Source: Paramacrobiotus metropolitanus | Lineage: Eukaryota; Tardigrada; Eutardigrada; Parachela; Macrobiotidae | Length of the DNA: 64,000 nucleotides | Assembly (NCBI RefSeq): GCF_019649055.1 | Contig: NW_026570456.1 | Coordinates: forward strand, 44,157-108,156 | Reading direction: 5' to 3' | Shown here: positions 24,151 through 37,780 of the stretch, piece after piece | How positions within the stretch are numbered: the stretch's first letter is position 1 | Layout: every line of letters begins with the position of its first letter | Program-made: the position numbers and the translations under genes | Notes under the pieces: model-generated | Told to the model about the DNA's origin: nothing | Databases searched by the model: none | Seen by the model: only the letters and a program-made list of their open reading frames with translations

Positions 24151-25594
24151 CGCTGGGAGCCGTTTTGGGGCAAAATTTCTCCAAATTTGTATGCGTACTG
24201 GTTCTGCCTTTGTTATGTTAAATGAAAGATACGGAATATTTCTTTGTTATATTGGTGGAGGGATCGAGATGTAGATTGACTGATTCTACTTAATGGTATT
24301 GGAAAGTCTGTGTTGGGATTACTGAATAGTTTGTATAAAAAAGTTTGTATAAAAAACTGGAATTTTGTATTCACGCTTTTGTATTAAAAATGTTGTTGCT
24401 AAGAAACTGGAACTTATATTGTTGCAACAGTATGAGCCTACGAGCTGTGCAACTGCAATCTTTTATGCATTTGAATTTTGATTACTGTATTTGAATATTT
24501 AAGGGACTTTCTAGTAATCGGTTGGAAATATGTAAGCATGGGGAAGTAATTTTGCTTTTGTGCAGTATGCAAAACATTTATTCCCGGAGTTAAGGGAAGT
24601 AAAATTCGTACTGTCATGCGACTCATGCCGGCAAAGAATCAAGACCCGTATTGCTGAAAATCACCCACGAATACAATCAACATAACTTTCGGAATTCACC
24701 TCTACTCTCCTGAGTACCGCTTGCGATAAAACTATAAAAGCACAACAAAACTTACCAATGTCACAACAACGCCATGAAAACTGATAAACAAGGGTCAATA
24801 TTTACAACACATCATCTCATTATGAATAAATTTAGGATCTGCTTGTGTCAGTTAAACGCACAGGATTTTTTCGTATAAAAACAATTTCTCATAGATCGAA
24901 AGCGTAGAAGTACTCGAAACTGAACAAAACTGCCGCAGATTCAGTCTTTTCGTATTTCGGGAATTCGTAATAGGCACGCGTAGGATGTCTTACGGCAATC
25001 TGGAGAATTCGCCACATACAGAAAAGTAACACCAAGATTCTTTTCCGACGGATATCCGGTATCCAGCCATCGGCGGTATCACTGCGCACTGCTGTCGTAA
25101 TTGTCGGTTGGGACTTTCGTTTTCCTGCAGCTTACAATAGTGCAAAACACAAATTATAAGCAACAGGAAGCCGGGAAATATCGTAAATTAACGAAGTAAG
25201 CTATTGCGGTACCGGTTACGACCCGTATTATGATGCATTGGTATATCTATATTACTTGTACATATTTACTCACAGTAGGCGCAGAACACTGGAAAAAAAT
25301 TACGCACTTAGCGCTACCAAATAAATATGTCGTAGATTTATTTGCGTTCGGTAACGGTTGTACAGTATACACTCGGCCGCAGTATTTTTACGTAAGGTAC
25401 AGTATCACTTACAATTTACAAATCGAAATTAATTTCGAATAATTTAGGAAATAGTAAGCGCCAATATACAGTAATGTCGGATCCTAATAAACTAGTTACT
25501 TATATAATTATTTACCGACAAAGGTACATATTTTGCAAGTAAAATTATAATAGTCGATTAATCGCACGGTCATACCTGACAAATTTGTTCTGAA
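24151..25594. other. Intergenic
   Basis: AT-rich. Short minus-strand frames at 24438-24626 and 24889-25089 lack ATG, context or similarity. Probably the promoter of the small membrane protein and the 3' UTR of the GAS2-like gene. Confidence 0.4.
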
Positions 25595-28500
25595 TTATTC
25601 GCTGTTCCCTGATGCATCACTGAAGAAACCTTCTTCCGCTGAATCGCCCGGCTTGCTCTCATCCAGTGACCTTTTCTTAATCACACCAGGATTGGTCGGT
25701 GTGGAGATGGCCGAATCGTCGGATACGGGCGCAGTGACATCTTTGGTGCCCTTTTTCTCAAATACGTGTTTAGTCTGGAGAAACTTCTGCCGATGCCGGT
25801 TCATGGCATTCTCCCACGGATCCGGTTTGGGCGAGCTATCGGCGGATAACTTCGTTATTTTTCCTCCTTCCTGCATGCTTAGGCGATTCTTCTTCGTGTT
25901 CGGATTTATCCGATTAATACTGTTGGCGGTTTTAGGACGCAAAATAGTCGGCTGTCTAACGGAAGGCACAGGTTGTGCTTTACGGATTTTCAGCGATTTC
26001 TCTTCCGGCAACAAACTAACATCCATGCTACGCGCGCGTGACAATTTTGGTACGGAAGTAGAATTTGTTGTCGATAAGGAGGCTTTCGATAAACGCCGTG
26101 ACGCTGGCGCCAAAGCAGTCGTTTGGGATTTTACGACTGACTGGGGAAGAATTAATTCGGTTGGTTTGAGCGGAAGTGATTCGCTGTGGAATAAACAGTT
26201 GGTCTTTAAAAGCAAATCACGTTTGAGTTTAATGCAGGCATAACATTGCTTGAATGGTTCGAGCAGTAAGTATTCTAACATTAAGTAATCGTGGTATTTT
26301 AAATTAATATAGTTTTTATTATGTACAATAGGTCTGTCAATGCTCCTATCCAGCAATGCCCTTCGACGCCATTGAAGAAGCATACAGTACAATGTTACTC
26401 GTACGCACGTCTTACAGCTTTGCAGATATACAGATAAATAGATGTGAAAACAACAATACTGTGTGCTCTTTATGATTTATACAGAAAACAATTATCGGAA
26501 GTACTGTTAATAAAATATCGTCTTTGTTTTCAGGTACTCATGTAAAACGCAGTCGTTTCCATGTAATCAAAGTAATTATAATCATTATATTCGTCTGCAA
26601 TTTAGCTAAAATTTTAAATGTTCGTGGTTCAGCTTTTTCAGTGCTGCTTTGAATCGACAAGAACAGTTCACCAGCTTTTGCAAAATTTATCCATTGACAC
26701 ACTTTTTAGTTTTATGTCACCGAAACAGATGGTGTACTAACCGTTTATAAACAACTTGTAATTGTGTGAGATCAGTACTAATTCTTCGGTTGGCCGTGGC
26801 AGAAACTTTCTTGGGAATGGTACACGTCGGAGGGGAATGATTAATAGTGGCGTTGGCTGAAGGTTTATGACCGGCAACAGATGCTACTGAATCGCCGCAT
26901 CCGCAGTGGCCCCGTCGGCACGGATCGTGTTTTTCTATAAAGATTCCAAAACGTTCATGTTACTGAAATGAATGAATGCCTTAGCTGCCAATGCTCAACA
27001 GTTTGCACCGTTTGCAGATGTAATATGTGATAAGTTATACATAAAAATAATAAAGATTTTATACGAATTTCAACAAAAAACGGCAATTGTTTTACAATGG
27101 TGATTACTGATTGCTTCTCTTTCCAGTTTCGGTAGTGACTATCACTAATACAAGTCATACATATATATATAATGAATTATTCCCATGGGAATTTCTGAAA
27201 ACGGTTGCCTTGTACAGTTGTGTAATTCTGTGATGGTAATTTGGGAGTGCTTCTTAATTTTGTCGTAAAAGCAAGAAGCCCAATGCTCTGTTGTTTTCTA
27301 CGAACGTACAATACATCCTCTCATTGTCAGCTGCGTGACAAGGAAAACCAGCCGACAAATAAACAGAACAATATTCGCGGTGACGTACTGTGGCCGACAA
27401 TAAGCCAGTCCAGTGTCTGTTTGACGAGGGACACTTGATCAAACACCGATAGCACTGTGTTAAATGGTGCTCAAACAGGTTGTGCGGTGAAAATGGCTGG
27501 GGTCCACTTGTATAAACTGCCGCCGCGAGTATCCACCCCGGCGCGCATCCGGTCAAGTAAATGTGTGTAAATGCCCGCCGCATACACGGCATGATACGGG
27601 CCAAATTAACCTGATTGTTGCTCATGGCGCCTATCTAATCGCCGTATCAAATTGCCCCGGTGAACACCGGCAACCGATATCGTTATGTGTCAACTCACCG
27701 AGAAAATGGTCAAGAGTGTCCCATCCGCCTCCCACCCGTACCATCACGTGATTGCGTAGGATCTGTTCGGCAAAAAGACCGTATGTGTCCATCGTTTTGT
27801 TAGTACATGTACCTCGAACGATTTCCTCGTTCCATGCGCAATTAATTTCCACAGAATTAAAAGCTCTAGGTTTACAAGTTAGCTGAACTTTATGGTACGG
27901 TACTACTATGCTAGCGTAGTAATTAACCCTGTTAACACAAATCTATTTTCGTATGTAAAAAAGACAAACATATTTTTGCACCGAGGATCTACGGATTCGG
28001 AAAATTCTCTGCAACATAAAGCAGAATTTATTTAGCATAATAATTACTATAGTGGTTTAAAGAAGAAGCGTTTTAGAAACGTTAAAACTGTACTCCACTT
28101 ATCAATTTCCATGGGAAAGGAAACGGCGTGTTTTTAATTAATGGCGGTGATACGTACCCGCACATAAATAAGCAGTTGGGCGGAGCCGACACGGTATTTC
28201 CCAGGGGCCACCTTGGTCAAGGAAAACGGCGTCTGGCAGGAGCATTCCTTCACGTGCTCTTTCACCTGTAATCATCAACAATCGAGAAACTTGAACAAAT
28301 AACTCAAATTGCTTCTGCGACAAAAATCAAGTCGGACGACACGGTCTAAACAAATAAACACGCAGTGGGCGACAGTTTGAAGGCATGCTCTGTTGATCGC
28401 AGTAGCAGATTTCTTCAAAATTTTGTAAACATGATCAATCATAAGCAATTTTAAACATGCAGATAGTAAAACTGCATCTCATAGTCATTAATCATCAGCA

Positions 28501-31500
28501 GATTAAATTAAACTTCTGCTAGGATTATTATATAATTAATAATGATTATAATAATGATTGCTATTATGTAATTTAATCAAAAGTATTTTACATAATATAG
28601 ATATTACTAATTTTTTTTATAGTCGTATTAGTGTTTTCGCCGTTATTGAAGTTTGTAAAAACGCCAAAAAATGAGACGTGTGAATTTTATTTCTCTTTTT
28701 ATTAGCGGCTCAGTTTAATGTGGTAATGTGATGAATTGCTGAGCAGTCGATAACATGTCAATTTCATAGTGGTGCTTCCGCACGTTAGTGTAATTGATGT
28801 TCTTATCAAGCATTCGCAGTAGTGTGGTCAGCGAATAATAACACCACTGTTTGTCATAAGTTTACGATGGGCGCATCATCGTCCGCATGGCTACATGGTC
28901 TGTCATTACTAATTCCGCCCGCAACACATCATTAAACCTCAACTAGTCCGTTATACGAGCCGTCCATACAAGAGATTAATGGGAATGTAATTAGAAAATC
29001 CTCCGTCTCGCGATTTTACACGATCCGTTCGCTTCGAATTCCACGTTTCCATTAGCATAATATAAAATTTTTGTGTGTTGCGCGCTGACCTCCAAATACC
29101 ACGATGCATTTAGAAACGGGCAAAACAGACATACGAGTACATGTACTACCAGTACTATATAGTATAAAAGCAACAGTACATATTAGAGGCCACATTTTTT
29201 GCATTCAAAATTTACCCTTTTAAAAAACTAATGAACTGGCTTATAGTTGACAATCTTTTTTTTATCAAATCTAGAGCTGAAAATTTATTTAGAAAATAGG
29301 AATACAATATTTAAATACTACAATATACTGGTTACTTATTGCATTAATAATTTTCATAACCTAGATTTCACTGGATTAAAAATGAAAATAGCGCACAGTA
29401 TACGGGTATTACTGCTTCGGTCAGTTAAATAATTGCTTAAGAATGTGGATGGCGGATGCTGTAGAAGCATGGATAAGTGGAACAGCATGAGTTGTCCGTC
29501 AGTTGCTCATTAAACAAACACTAATAAACACGCACCGGCATTCACCTTGACGCTTGTGCTACCGTCAACATGTGTGCATGTATTTTTACTACCGAAGCGA
29601 CGCCGAGGTTATCAGCGCTATCCGATTGGCATGTGTTTGTTATTATTTCTATTTAATTTTATCCGACAGTCTGTCAACGTATATGCTTGATAGAAAAAAT
29701 GATTGTCAGCTGTTGAGAACGTAACGGTAGCTAGCGGAACCGCGCGCGGCGGACATTAACGGCGGAATGGATTTAATTGATCCGTGCTGATTTGTCTGTG
29801 AAACGCGGTTTGAATAGATTTTCAAGTGGCTGTTGAATTTGAAGAAAAAGGCCACTTCTTCCCGAAAACCACTTACTCAGCCATATCTTTTGGTGGATGG
29901 ATGTGAATGTGCTTCTCAGGTGTTTCCTTACGTGTTTCAATGTCAGTGTCACTGTGCGTATGAAAAAGTGCGGCGGCACAAGTGTATGCAAAGATAACAA
30001 GATTGTCCAAGGAAAATTACACTGATGAAGCTTGATGATCATGCTTTTGTGTTCAGAGGAAAATGTTGTCTCACCAAGATGACTGAAATAATTTTGCTTC
30101 GCAAAACAAAAATTAATGGATAAGGCCAGTAACCGGCTTCAAAGCTTTGATAAATGCTTAAAGCCGGCACAATGCATATGCCCCAGAAAATTTAGGAGTG
30201 GCGTTTTGCAAAAAAACAACTTATTAATTGAATGTTAATCGCACGTTATTAACTTAATAGTCACACGTTAATATTCAAGTTAAAACTTCTCTCCACATGA
30301 TACATAAACATTAAAAAAAAAATTCGAAATCGAAAAACCCTGAAAATCAAAATATAAGAGACATCTAAAAAGATATTATACACAATATGGAAGATGGCTC
30401 GAAGTAGCTCCGAGAAAATCAACGGATTCTCTTATAGGTTTTCCGATGAAAACGTCTAATGGTAATTACTACGACAAGTGCATGCCGATAGCACTCCAGT
30501 TCAACTGGAGCACCTTGGCCGCGTGCCATTGTGATGTGCAGTCCACTTATGAAATAGCTTCACTTAATCAGCGATTTACCTTTTCAGACGTCTTGTTGAA
30601 ATAAACTCTCAACGCTTGCGCGAAAAATACATACATGTTGCACAAGAAAACAACTTGTTTGTTCGTCCTTTAACATTACTTGCTAAAGCTTATTAATTTT
30701 ATCATCTTTTTATCCATCACGTAACATGCAGCTTATAAAAAGACTTCAAAACGCTTTTAAGCTGAGTCTGTGCGTGCGTACCTAGCTTATTGAGAACACA
30801 GCATTGTACAATAATATCTATTACTTCTATTAAAATCTTACAAATGAGCCGGTTACCGGAAAACAAAAAATATCTGCTTACAAATACAGTACAGTATTTT
30901 CATTGCGCAAAATATTAAATAGAAATCGGTTATTTCATACACGTAACGAAAGCTTTTGCTGAACTTATAAAGTAATTATTTTTAATCATTATTTTTCGAT
31001 GGAAAAAAATGATTAAAATGTTGCCATATTTCTGCAGAATAGTGCTGGCTGTTATAAACTCGCTTAAAGAAAGTCAGAGAACAGATACACGAATCATTCA
31101 CAAATTGATTCCTTTTTTTCGCTCAATAACAGTTGTGCGAACTGAATTGGGCTCACGGACACGGTAGTTAGTCGCTACTTGGCCAATCAATTGATATGCC
31201 CGATCCCGTTTTTCCGCAGCCTAACGTGCATTTTTACAAGCGACAATGTTTGCCGAAAAAAAGGTCATCGATCAGGACGGTAATGCACATTGATTGATAA
31301 AACCAGTCTCTCCTGAATCTGGCTAACTAGAAGTGCCCGCGAGGCTAACCGTGTTGGCCCAGTTGAACTTATGCCTGTCCACACACACGCATACACACAC
31401 ATGTTCACCAACATCCGTCCCTAATCGTCTCTGCCATCCTCGGCAGTCAACGCTGATCAGCGTGAGTTTGCCTGCTGGTGTTGGGAGAAAAAACGGCCTG

Positions 31501-33130
31501 TCACCATCCATCATAATCCCGGCATGAGTGGCACAGATATATGGACGCTATTCGGCTTCGTCCGCGGATTCATCCTGGTGGCACAATGCGCCGAGAGTGT
31601 ATATTATCGTGTGCGTTGGTTGCATAACAGGATAGAGCAACCAATGGCCAGTTACGGATTACAATACAAATTATACAATTACACAGACGAAAACTAAAAT
31701 TCAGAAAAATTATTCAGAAGAAAAATACCATTTGCAGTTTGTTATACAGTATTACTAACGTTTTTATTTAATTTACATGGAATAGTCTGCATAGTACTGA
31801 ATTACTGATGTATACCGGCCTGAAATTTCTCAGAAGTGTAATTTATTGTGAAAATCTTTTTGCTGACTTCGTCGATGCACTAAATTCACTGTATTCAGCT
31901 CGTATTTAAAATTTTCGATCAGTAGTCTTGCGTCTTTGTTGTACGGACTTCAACAAAGGTTGATGACGCTGCATTTAATCATTTTAATGTCTAATAGTAA
32001 ACAGCCAATAAATACACATACCACTTGATCAACATTTTGAAGATAGGCTGGAGTCGGCGTATTGGCATGTCCATCGACGGCGCTACAGGCGTCCGCGCCG
32101 GGACCGTCCCCTGCCTCCTGATCCGAGACGGAAGTGCTCCCCAGCGAGAAGATCCCACTGGACATACTGCAACTGGCAACATCATCCCCATCGTTATCGG
32201 CGCCCGCGGGGGTGACCGACTGCGGCCTCCGGCGTAGCTGTAGTTCAGCCTCATCGATTTCTTTTTCAAATTGAATTAGGGTCGGGGCAGGCAATCCCAG
32301 CTTGGCCCCTATTCGGGCCACCTCCATGACACATAGTATCACACTCTTCTCATTCTTCCGCAGCACCAGATCGTCAGTCTCGAATAATAGGCATTCACGC
32401 ATCTGCATTGACCGGCACCACGCAAGGCAGTTGCATAAATTATCACGCGCCTACACAACAGCTTCACAATGACAGCCATGGATGTTATCCAGTTAAAAGA
32501 TATTTACAGTTACAGTTATGGCGATATATTAAATTCAACTTCCAGCTAATATGTAGACTTTAAAAATCCTTTCAGAAATCAGTTGAACTTGGTATTGCAA
32601 ATATTTTCTTAATTTTTTTACTACAATCAGAAAATACCAGAACGTATCTCCAAAAGTTAATTTTGCTTAAAATTATAATACGGTAAGCATAATTAATGTA
32701 CCTGAAAGCTTTTTGGTTGAGCATTTATTCGGCACTGCAATCTGTTGACCACAACCGCCGGCTGTATGGCCGTTACAGCGGCATTGATTTTCCGTCTGCC
32801 GGTTGAATCCACAGCAGCCAGCTGCGAGTGGCTCTTATGGCTCGATTCATTAAAGCCAGCGGAAGTACAATCATTTAGCCGGTCAATCAGACAATTGATG
32901 TGCTTACATAACACTGTTCCCGTTTCTAATTTGTCGAAGAAATTGTCCGTATCGATCTCGGTCGCCGGATACAGGCCGGCTAGCCATTCGGCCAGATCCT
33001 CACGCAGTGCCAGAAGGTATTCTTCTGTGGAAGAATGCTGCCGCAGCGAGCGCTCCACCGGAAGGGAAAGTGAGCGCTCAATATGCCCGACGGAATGCGT
33101 TAGCATGGCAGAGTTGCGGCTACGCGTTAT
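25595..33130 (-). CDS. GAS2-like cytoskeletal linker (CH + GAR domains)
   Basis: Exons 33130-32702 (ATG at 33106), 32450-32022, 28265-28158, 27762-27699, 26934-26756 and 26203-25595 join in phase to about 597 residues. The first two exons encode a calponin-homology domain, including [13 protein letters not shown] and [10 protein letters not shown] segments typical of GAS2 proteins. A Ser-rich linker follows. The three central exons encode the whole zinc-binding GAR domain: ECSC, then [21 protein letters not shown] and HDPCR. The C-terminal 200 residues are basic, Ser/Pro-rich and presumably microtubule-binding. Such proteins cross-link actin (CH) and microtubules (GAR). Human GAS2/GAS2L and fly pigs are homologues. 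Intron 2 is about 3.8 kb with no other gene seen in it. An upstream 5' exon is possible because an acceptor precedes the ATG. Confidence 0.92.
31378..31403. repeat. Short (CA)n-like microsatellite
   Basis: An imperfect CA-rich run within the large intron of the GAS2-like gene. Confidence 0.7.
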
Positions 33131-35251
33131 CTGGAACCAAGAAAACTGGTAATGTCACGTTGGCATTTAAATCAACTCAAATAATATCATTATCTCTCAG
33201 TAACTATAAGTATGAATAAAATGTGTTGAAAACTGAAAAAATTTTAAATTCTGCAGTTAGTCCATCAAGAATTTCTTTGCTAATTTCCGTTTCTTCTGAT
33301 GTTCACGACCAGATTGTCCGCTACAAATAACAGCGAGCTGCGAAGCCATTATGTACATTACGAAGTTATTGTGTTGAATCAGCGGGTAGAATGCAGCATT
33401 AATAAAAGACAATAATCTCTTTCGTTTTTGTATTACGTTTAATGCGATTAACACTATATAAGCAGCGATGACCTCACGTAACAATTAAAAATTTTGCCTG
33501 TGTCGCCGTAATGACGCAGCACACGGATTATGCATTGAATCACTGGTCAAACAGCGGGACAAGTTAGCTGTTAAGTCAACAACGCCGCTGTTTTGTGCAC
33601 AAGTCAAGTTACTTAACCACAACAAAATCACGATTGGACATTAACAAGGACATCCAATATGCCAAATTGATCGGTGGAAATGTTGGCGCGAATTCCTGAT
33701 CATAAGCGTAAAAATGCGGATTACATTATACATACAAATGGTACGATTACTGGAGATAGCAAAATCTACGACGTGGTGAAAAATCAGGAGATCATGTACT
33801 GGAATGCTGCGCTTTAACGCATTCTGTGCTTCTCTTTGTATTCCGCGTTCCTTAACCACCGCAAACAGGCAGTGTTAACCACTTTTGCCTTTGACATAAA
33901 CATTGCGCAATGCCTGTGCAAAATGCTGCTTTAAATTCCGCATCTCGACACATATTGCACATTACCAAACCAAAATCAAGCAATTCCCATGGAAAATGTT
34001 GTTGGAAGGTCGTTGATGGATTCCTAATTGTGCACACTCACACATTTACAGCTTTATGCTTCACTTCAGTCAAAACGTAAACATACCTATTCTAAACAAT
34101 AAAGCGCTGTTTAATGTGAAAGAGAAGAAAACACACAAAAATGGAATACTTTTATTTGGGCGTAAAGAGAAAGTATATAAAAAATGGACGTGCTAGGCAA
34201 GTCCTAAGCTCAGCGTCCGGAGTCATAATTGATATCTGACTAATACGAATACGCCATCTGAACTTTGTAAATTTTGTTTTTCGTAGTTTTCAAAACGATC
34301 TACTCAGTTAAATTGCATGCCGGTTCAATTAGTGCTAACAAAGATGGGTTGCATCAAATTTTTGCCGGGTAGGTCCGGCCTAAACTTACCGAATCATTTA
34401 TTCCAGCCCGAAATCTTGGTCAAATGGAATTTCGCTCCCATCCTACTAGATGTAATCCATCCCAGATACAAAACACATAGGTACCATATTCACTACACAT
34501 ATCATGTTCGACATTACTGAACCGGTGATTTACAATGTAAGTAACAACGGTCGTGGAAGTATTGGTATCTGTTTGCAGTATCGGTGGCCGCTGCGGCGCT
34601 GTTGATTAGATGGAAGACTGCAAATTTGCCGGAGATCCGGCGAGTTGCCTCTTTCGATAAAACCGGCGCAGCCGCAGCGGATCGCGCGATTGGTTGGTTG
34701 TGTGGTCTCGAACTCTTGATTGGTTTATTGTTCGAAGAGGCATATGCCGCATCGGGTCTTAAATACCCGGTACCTACATAACTTCGACTTTATACCACAA
34801 AAACATTGTTTAGAAAACAAACTGACACGTTTTCGACTCGCGGTTCTACAGCTTTATTTTACTTACAATACTGTTGTGAATTTTTATGGATTTAAGGAAT
34901 GATTAAAATGAATACTTTTTTTAATACACACCTCGTTTCGCAGGCAATGGTTGGCAACGCTCCGCGTCTGTCTGAAGTTTTAAGGTTCTTACAACGCTTA
35001 ATATACAGATACAGTGTAAAGCCACTCGTAATATTTTATTGTTAGCATCCTCTAAAAGCTTAAAAAAGATTTTTTTCTTATTTGGCTTGCGTATAACTGT
35101 AATTTTTGAAGTATCACATAACGCGGCTTGATTAGAATTGACCTATTTACCGGTAAAAAAAGAGTAACGTAATGTCAAGCAAAATATTGTCGATCCTGAT
35201 AAATGTATAATACATAATTGTATAAATAAAAATAATGGATACCATAACAGT
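33131..35251. other. Intergenic / possible 5' region of the GAS2-like gene
   Basis: No supported exon. A minus-strand frame at 33484-33257 encodes a hydrophobic stretch and a basic tail but starts after a stop with no ATG, so it is not called. Confidence 0.4.
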
Positions 35252-36418
35252 TTAATTTATTAAATACTGTTCCTCACAAGTCAGACAGCAGCCATGGACA
35301 CTGGAGTGGCAAGCCACACACAGCTTGCATTGGTCACTGTTTCGGCGATATTGTGGCCATCTGGTAACATTAAGTGGAAACAAATAATCGAGTGGCCAGA
35401 AATTGGAGACGAGCGCTGAATTCATCGATACAGATATTTCGTGCGCTTTCTCAGACTTATTAGAGCTGTCGATTGACAGCGTGGATGGGTCAGACAAGGA
35501 TTCTGATGGATTAAGTCGGCGCTGTTGCTTAATTCCGACCAAAATTACATCTGGATTTGGTTTCCATTGCCCGCTTCTGTCGTTCGCTCTAAGGAAACCG
35601 CCGTGACGTCACAGTGGGCATCGCGGATGGTGCGAAAATCAGTATCTTTTATACAGTGCCTAGGCCGGCATCTATTCATATGCATATTCCGTCCTATGAT
35701 TGCGCGGAGTTACTAGTAATTTCAAGCTTTACACTGGTTGTTCCAAAATTTTATCTTTGAATTATCTCGATTTCGCAAATATACTCTTAGACAGTCCACC
35801 ACACCGGTATCGCGAAATTAACTGAAACATGATAACTGCGCTAATTAACTATTGGAGCGAGAATATTTGTATTAAAAAAACTCGTACAATTAACAAAATT
35901 GCTGCCCAAAATGTACCTATAAAATTAGGTTACTTCAAGTTAAAATGCCTGTGTGCATATTTTGCTAGCAATTTGGAAAACTATTGGGCGAAATACTTCG
36001 CACTCTTCTTCATAATGCATTTATGCCCCAGTAAACTCCATATTTTGTTGACAGATCTTGCCCGGTTGAGCGAATATGAAAGTCGATCCCTTATAATCAG
36101 TCATTGCTCGGATCATATTCGGCAAATTGCACTGCTCAGATATGCAACTGCTACAAAACCAATTTTATATGGCACGTTGAGTTTACAACAAGCGGAAGTT
36201 TTGCGTATTGTCAAAAGTAAAAGTAGGTACACTCGAAAACGTCATGGCCATTAAAACAACGTGACGGTCGATTTTATTACTGTAAACCGTTAAGATGTTT
36301 AAAAAAAATTCATACGCTTAGAGCGCATGAGGAATGCGCTTCCCTTAAAGGTACTTACGGTGGCCAGTAGCCACCTTCTGCGCCCATCGGCCAGAAACAT
36401 CCCGATCTCGATAGATGT
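35252..36418 (-). CDS. Hypothetical gene, two candidate exons, 5' incomplete
   Basis: Candidate exons 36418-36359 (donor GTAAGT) and 35588-35252 (acceptor TTTCCTTAG) join in phase. The product reads GCFWPMGAEGGYWPP, then a Ser/Asn-rich region, then a Cys-rich end with a CX2CX2C-type cluster (CKLCVAC and CCLTC). The stop overlaps an AATAAA-like sequence. No start codon is found upstream, so a further 5' exon would be needed. There is no family match. A plus-strand open frame overlaps the second exon, so strand assignment is uncertain. Confidence 0.3.
35604..35611. promoter_or_regulatory. Palindromic TGACGTCA (CRE/ATF-type site)
   Basis: A perfect 8-bp CRE consensus. One occurrence in 64 kb is not far from chance, and its location is either intergenic or in the intron of the hypothetical minus-strand gene. 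Confidence 0.3.
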
Positions 36419-37780
36419 CTTAGAATCCCCAAGCGGTCATTTATTCATATACTGTGCATTTGAGACGTCATTTGGGAAAGCCTAAAAGCTGAATTACGTT
36501 CGTATGCGGTTTTAAGTATTCTTGTCTAACTTGTATTGCCCTCCACTTTATTAATTCGAAGTGTGAATTTGTTTTAAGTATTCAATTGGAAGTTATTTTG
36601 CATATTGTTATGCTGGCGTATTAGGCGAACTGCCAACTTCCAGTTAGTCTTTAGGTTTGAAATTTCTGCTTGCATTCCACATTTATTGGTACAGTCCTAC
36701 CTACAGTATCTTGGGCGTACTTCATTTCAGAACACTTGGAAATTGCACGAATTTACGATACTCGCATCTTACCTTGGCTTGCCAATACCTGCATTCTTGG
36801 GCCTTTGGCAGCAAATTTTCAACGGGATGTACATATAATTAAATTTAATCAGGAGACTTAATCAAATGGTCGGCTTTGTATACTTACTGTATTCTGTATA
36901 GGTTTACTATGCTCACCGGAAATCAAATCATGGTGAGTATACCTTTAATGTGTCTTTACTTATGCGGTCAAAAAAGAATACATCTAACTTCATCAAGCTC
37001 TTTGAGAATTAATTGCACTAATCTGTCAGACAGTCAGAAGTTATTAGTGGTTAACGAAATATCAAATGCCACCTTAATTAATCTTAAGTTGCGCTTAAAT
37101 GGGGCTCTAGCCTCTACGTATTCAACGCGCCGATTGTGTACAGTACGAGTACAGTAGTACCAAGGCATAACACTACACGTAGTGTATACTATATAGATAC
37201 AATAATTATAAAAAAAGCAAAAACCAGCTTAAACGTAAAATCATAAGGTTAGCTCGCAAATTCGTAGTGGACATAAGAGTACATAATTATGTAAGTACCA
37301 ATGGAAGTTTCCTACCGTAAACCGCTTCGTAAATTAGATGCTTGGCAAGTTTTTGCGCAACAAAGTCAGCGGTACTAACTTTTTTTTCAAAGCCGTGGTA
37401 TACAGAGTACAATTAAGTAAAATAAAATTTTATTACGACCATATGAAATGCAAGCTTAAATCAGAATAGTGCAACTGCCGCAAGCCACCCCAGGGTGGGT
37501 ACTTTGTTTAACGTCGGAGATATCAGTTAAATCAGATGTACATCAATCAGCTGTACAATACTTCTGTCGATGATTTGGATTATTTTACTGTTTTTGCAGA
37601 GTATTAAATGGCTCTTCGGCCTTTTCTGGAATTCTGAATTTCTGAGGTTTGATTGCGTTATGGTTAGGCTTCTTGGAATGTTGCTTAGACAGATAATTAG
37701 ATACTCTTTACTCTTGCATACTAAAAGAAGTAGTTAATCCAGTTTCTTCTAATCTGCGAACTGCGATCGACTAGGGAGAA
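36419..37780. other. Intergenic upstream of the ZIP gene
   Basis: AT-rich, with overlapping short plus-strand frames at 36605-36861 that lack splice or similarity support. The ZIP promoter is expected here. Confidence 0.4.

Noticed and set aside
27254-27625. 123-residue minus-strand frame
   Set aside because: It lies within an intron of the GAS2-like gene and has no recognisable motif or exon boundaries.
33257-33484. Minus-strand hydrophobic frame upstream of the GAS2-like gene
   Set aside because: A stop lies immediately upstream, there is no ATG at the start, and no splice sites tie it to a neighbour.
35829-36254. 141-residue plus-strand frame
   Set aside because: AT-rich composition, no motif, no promoter or splice context; probably chance.
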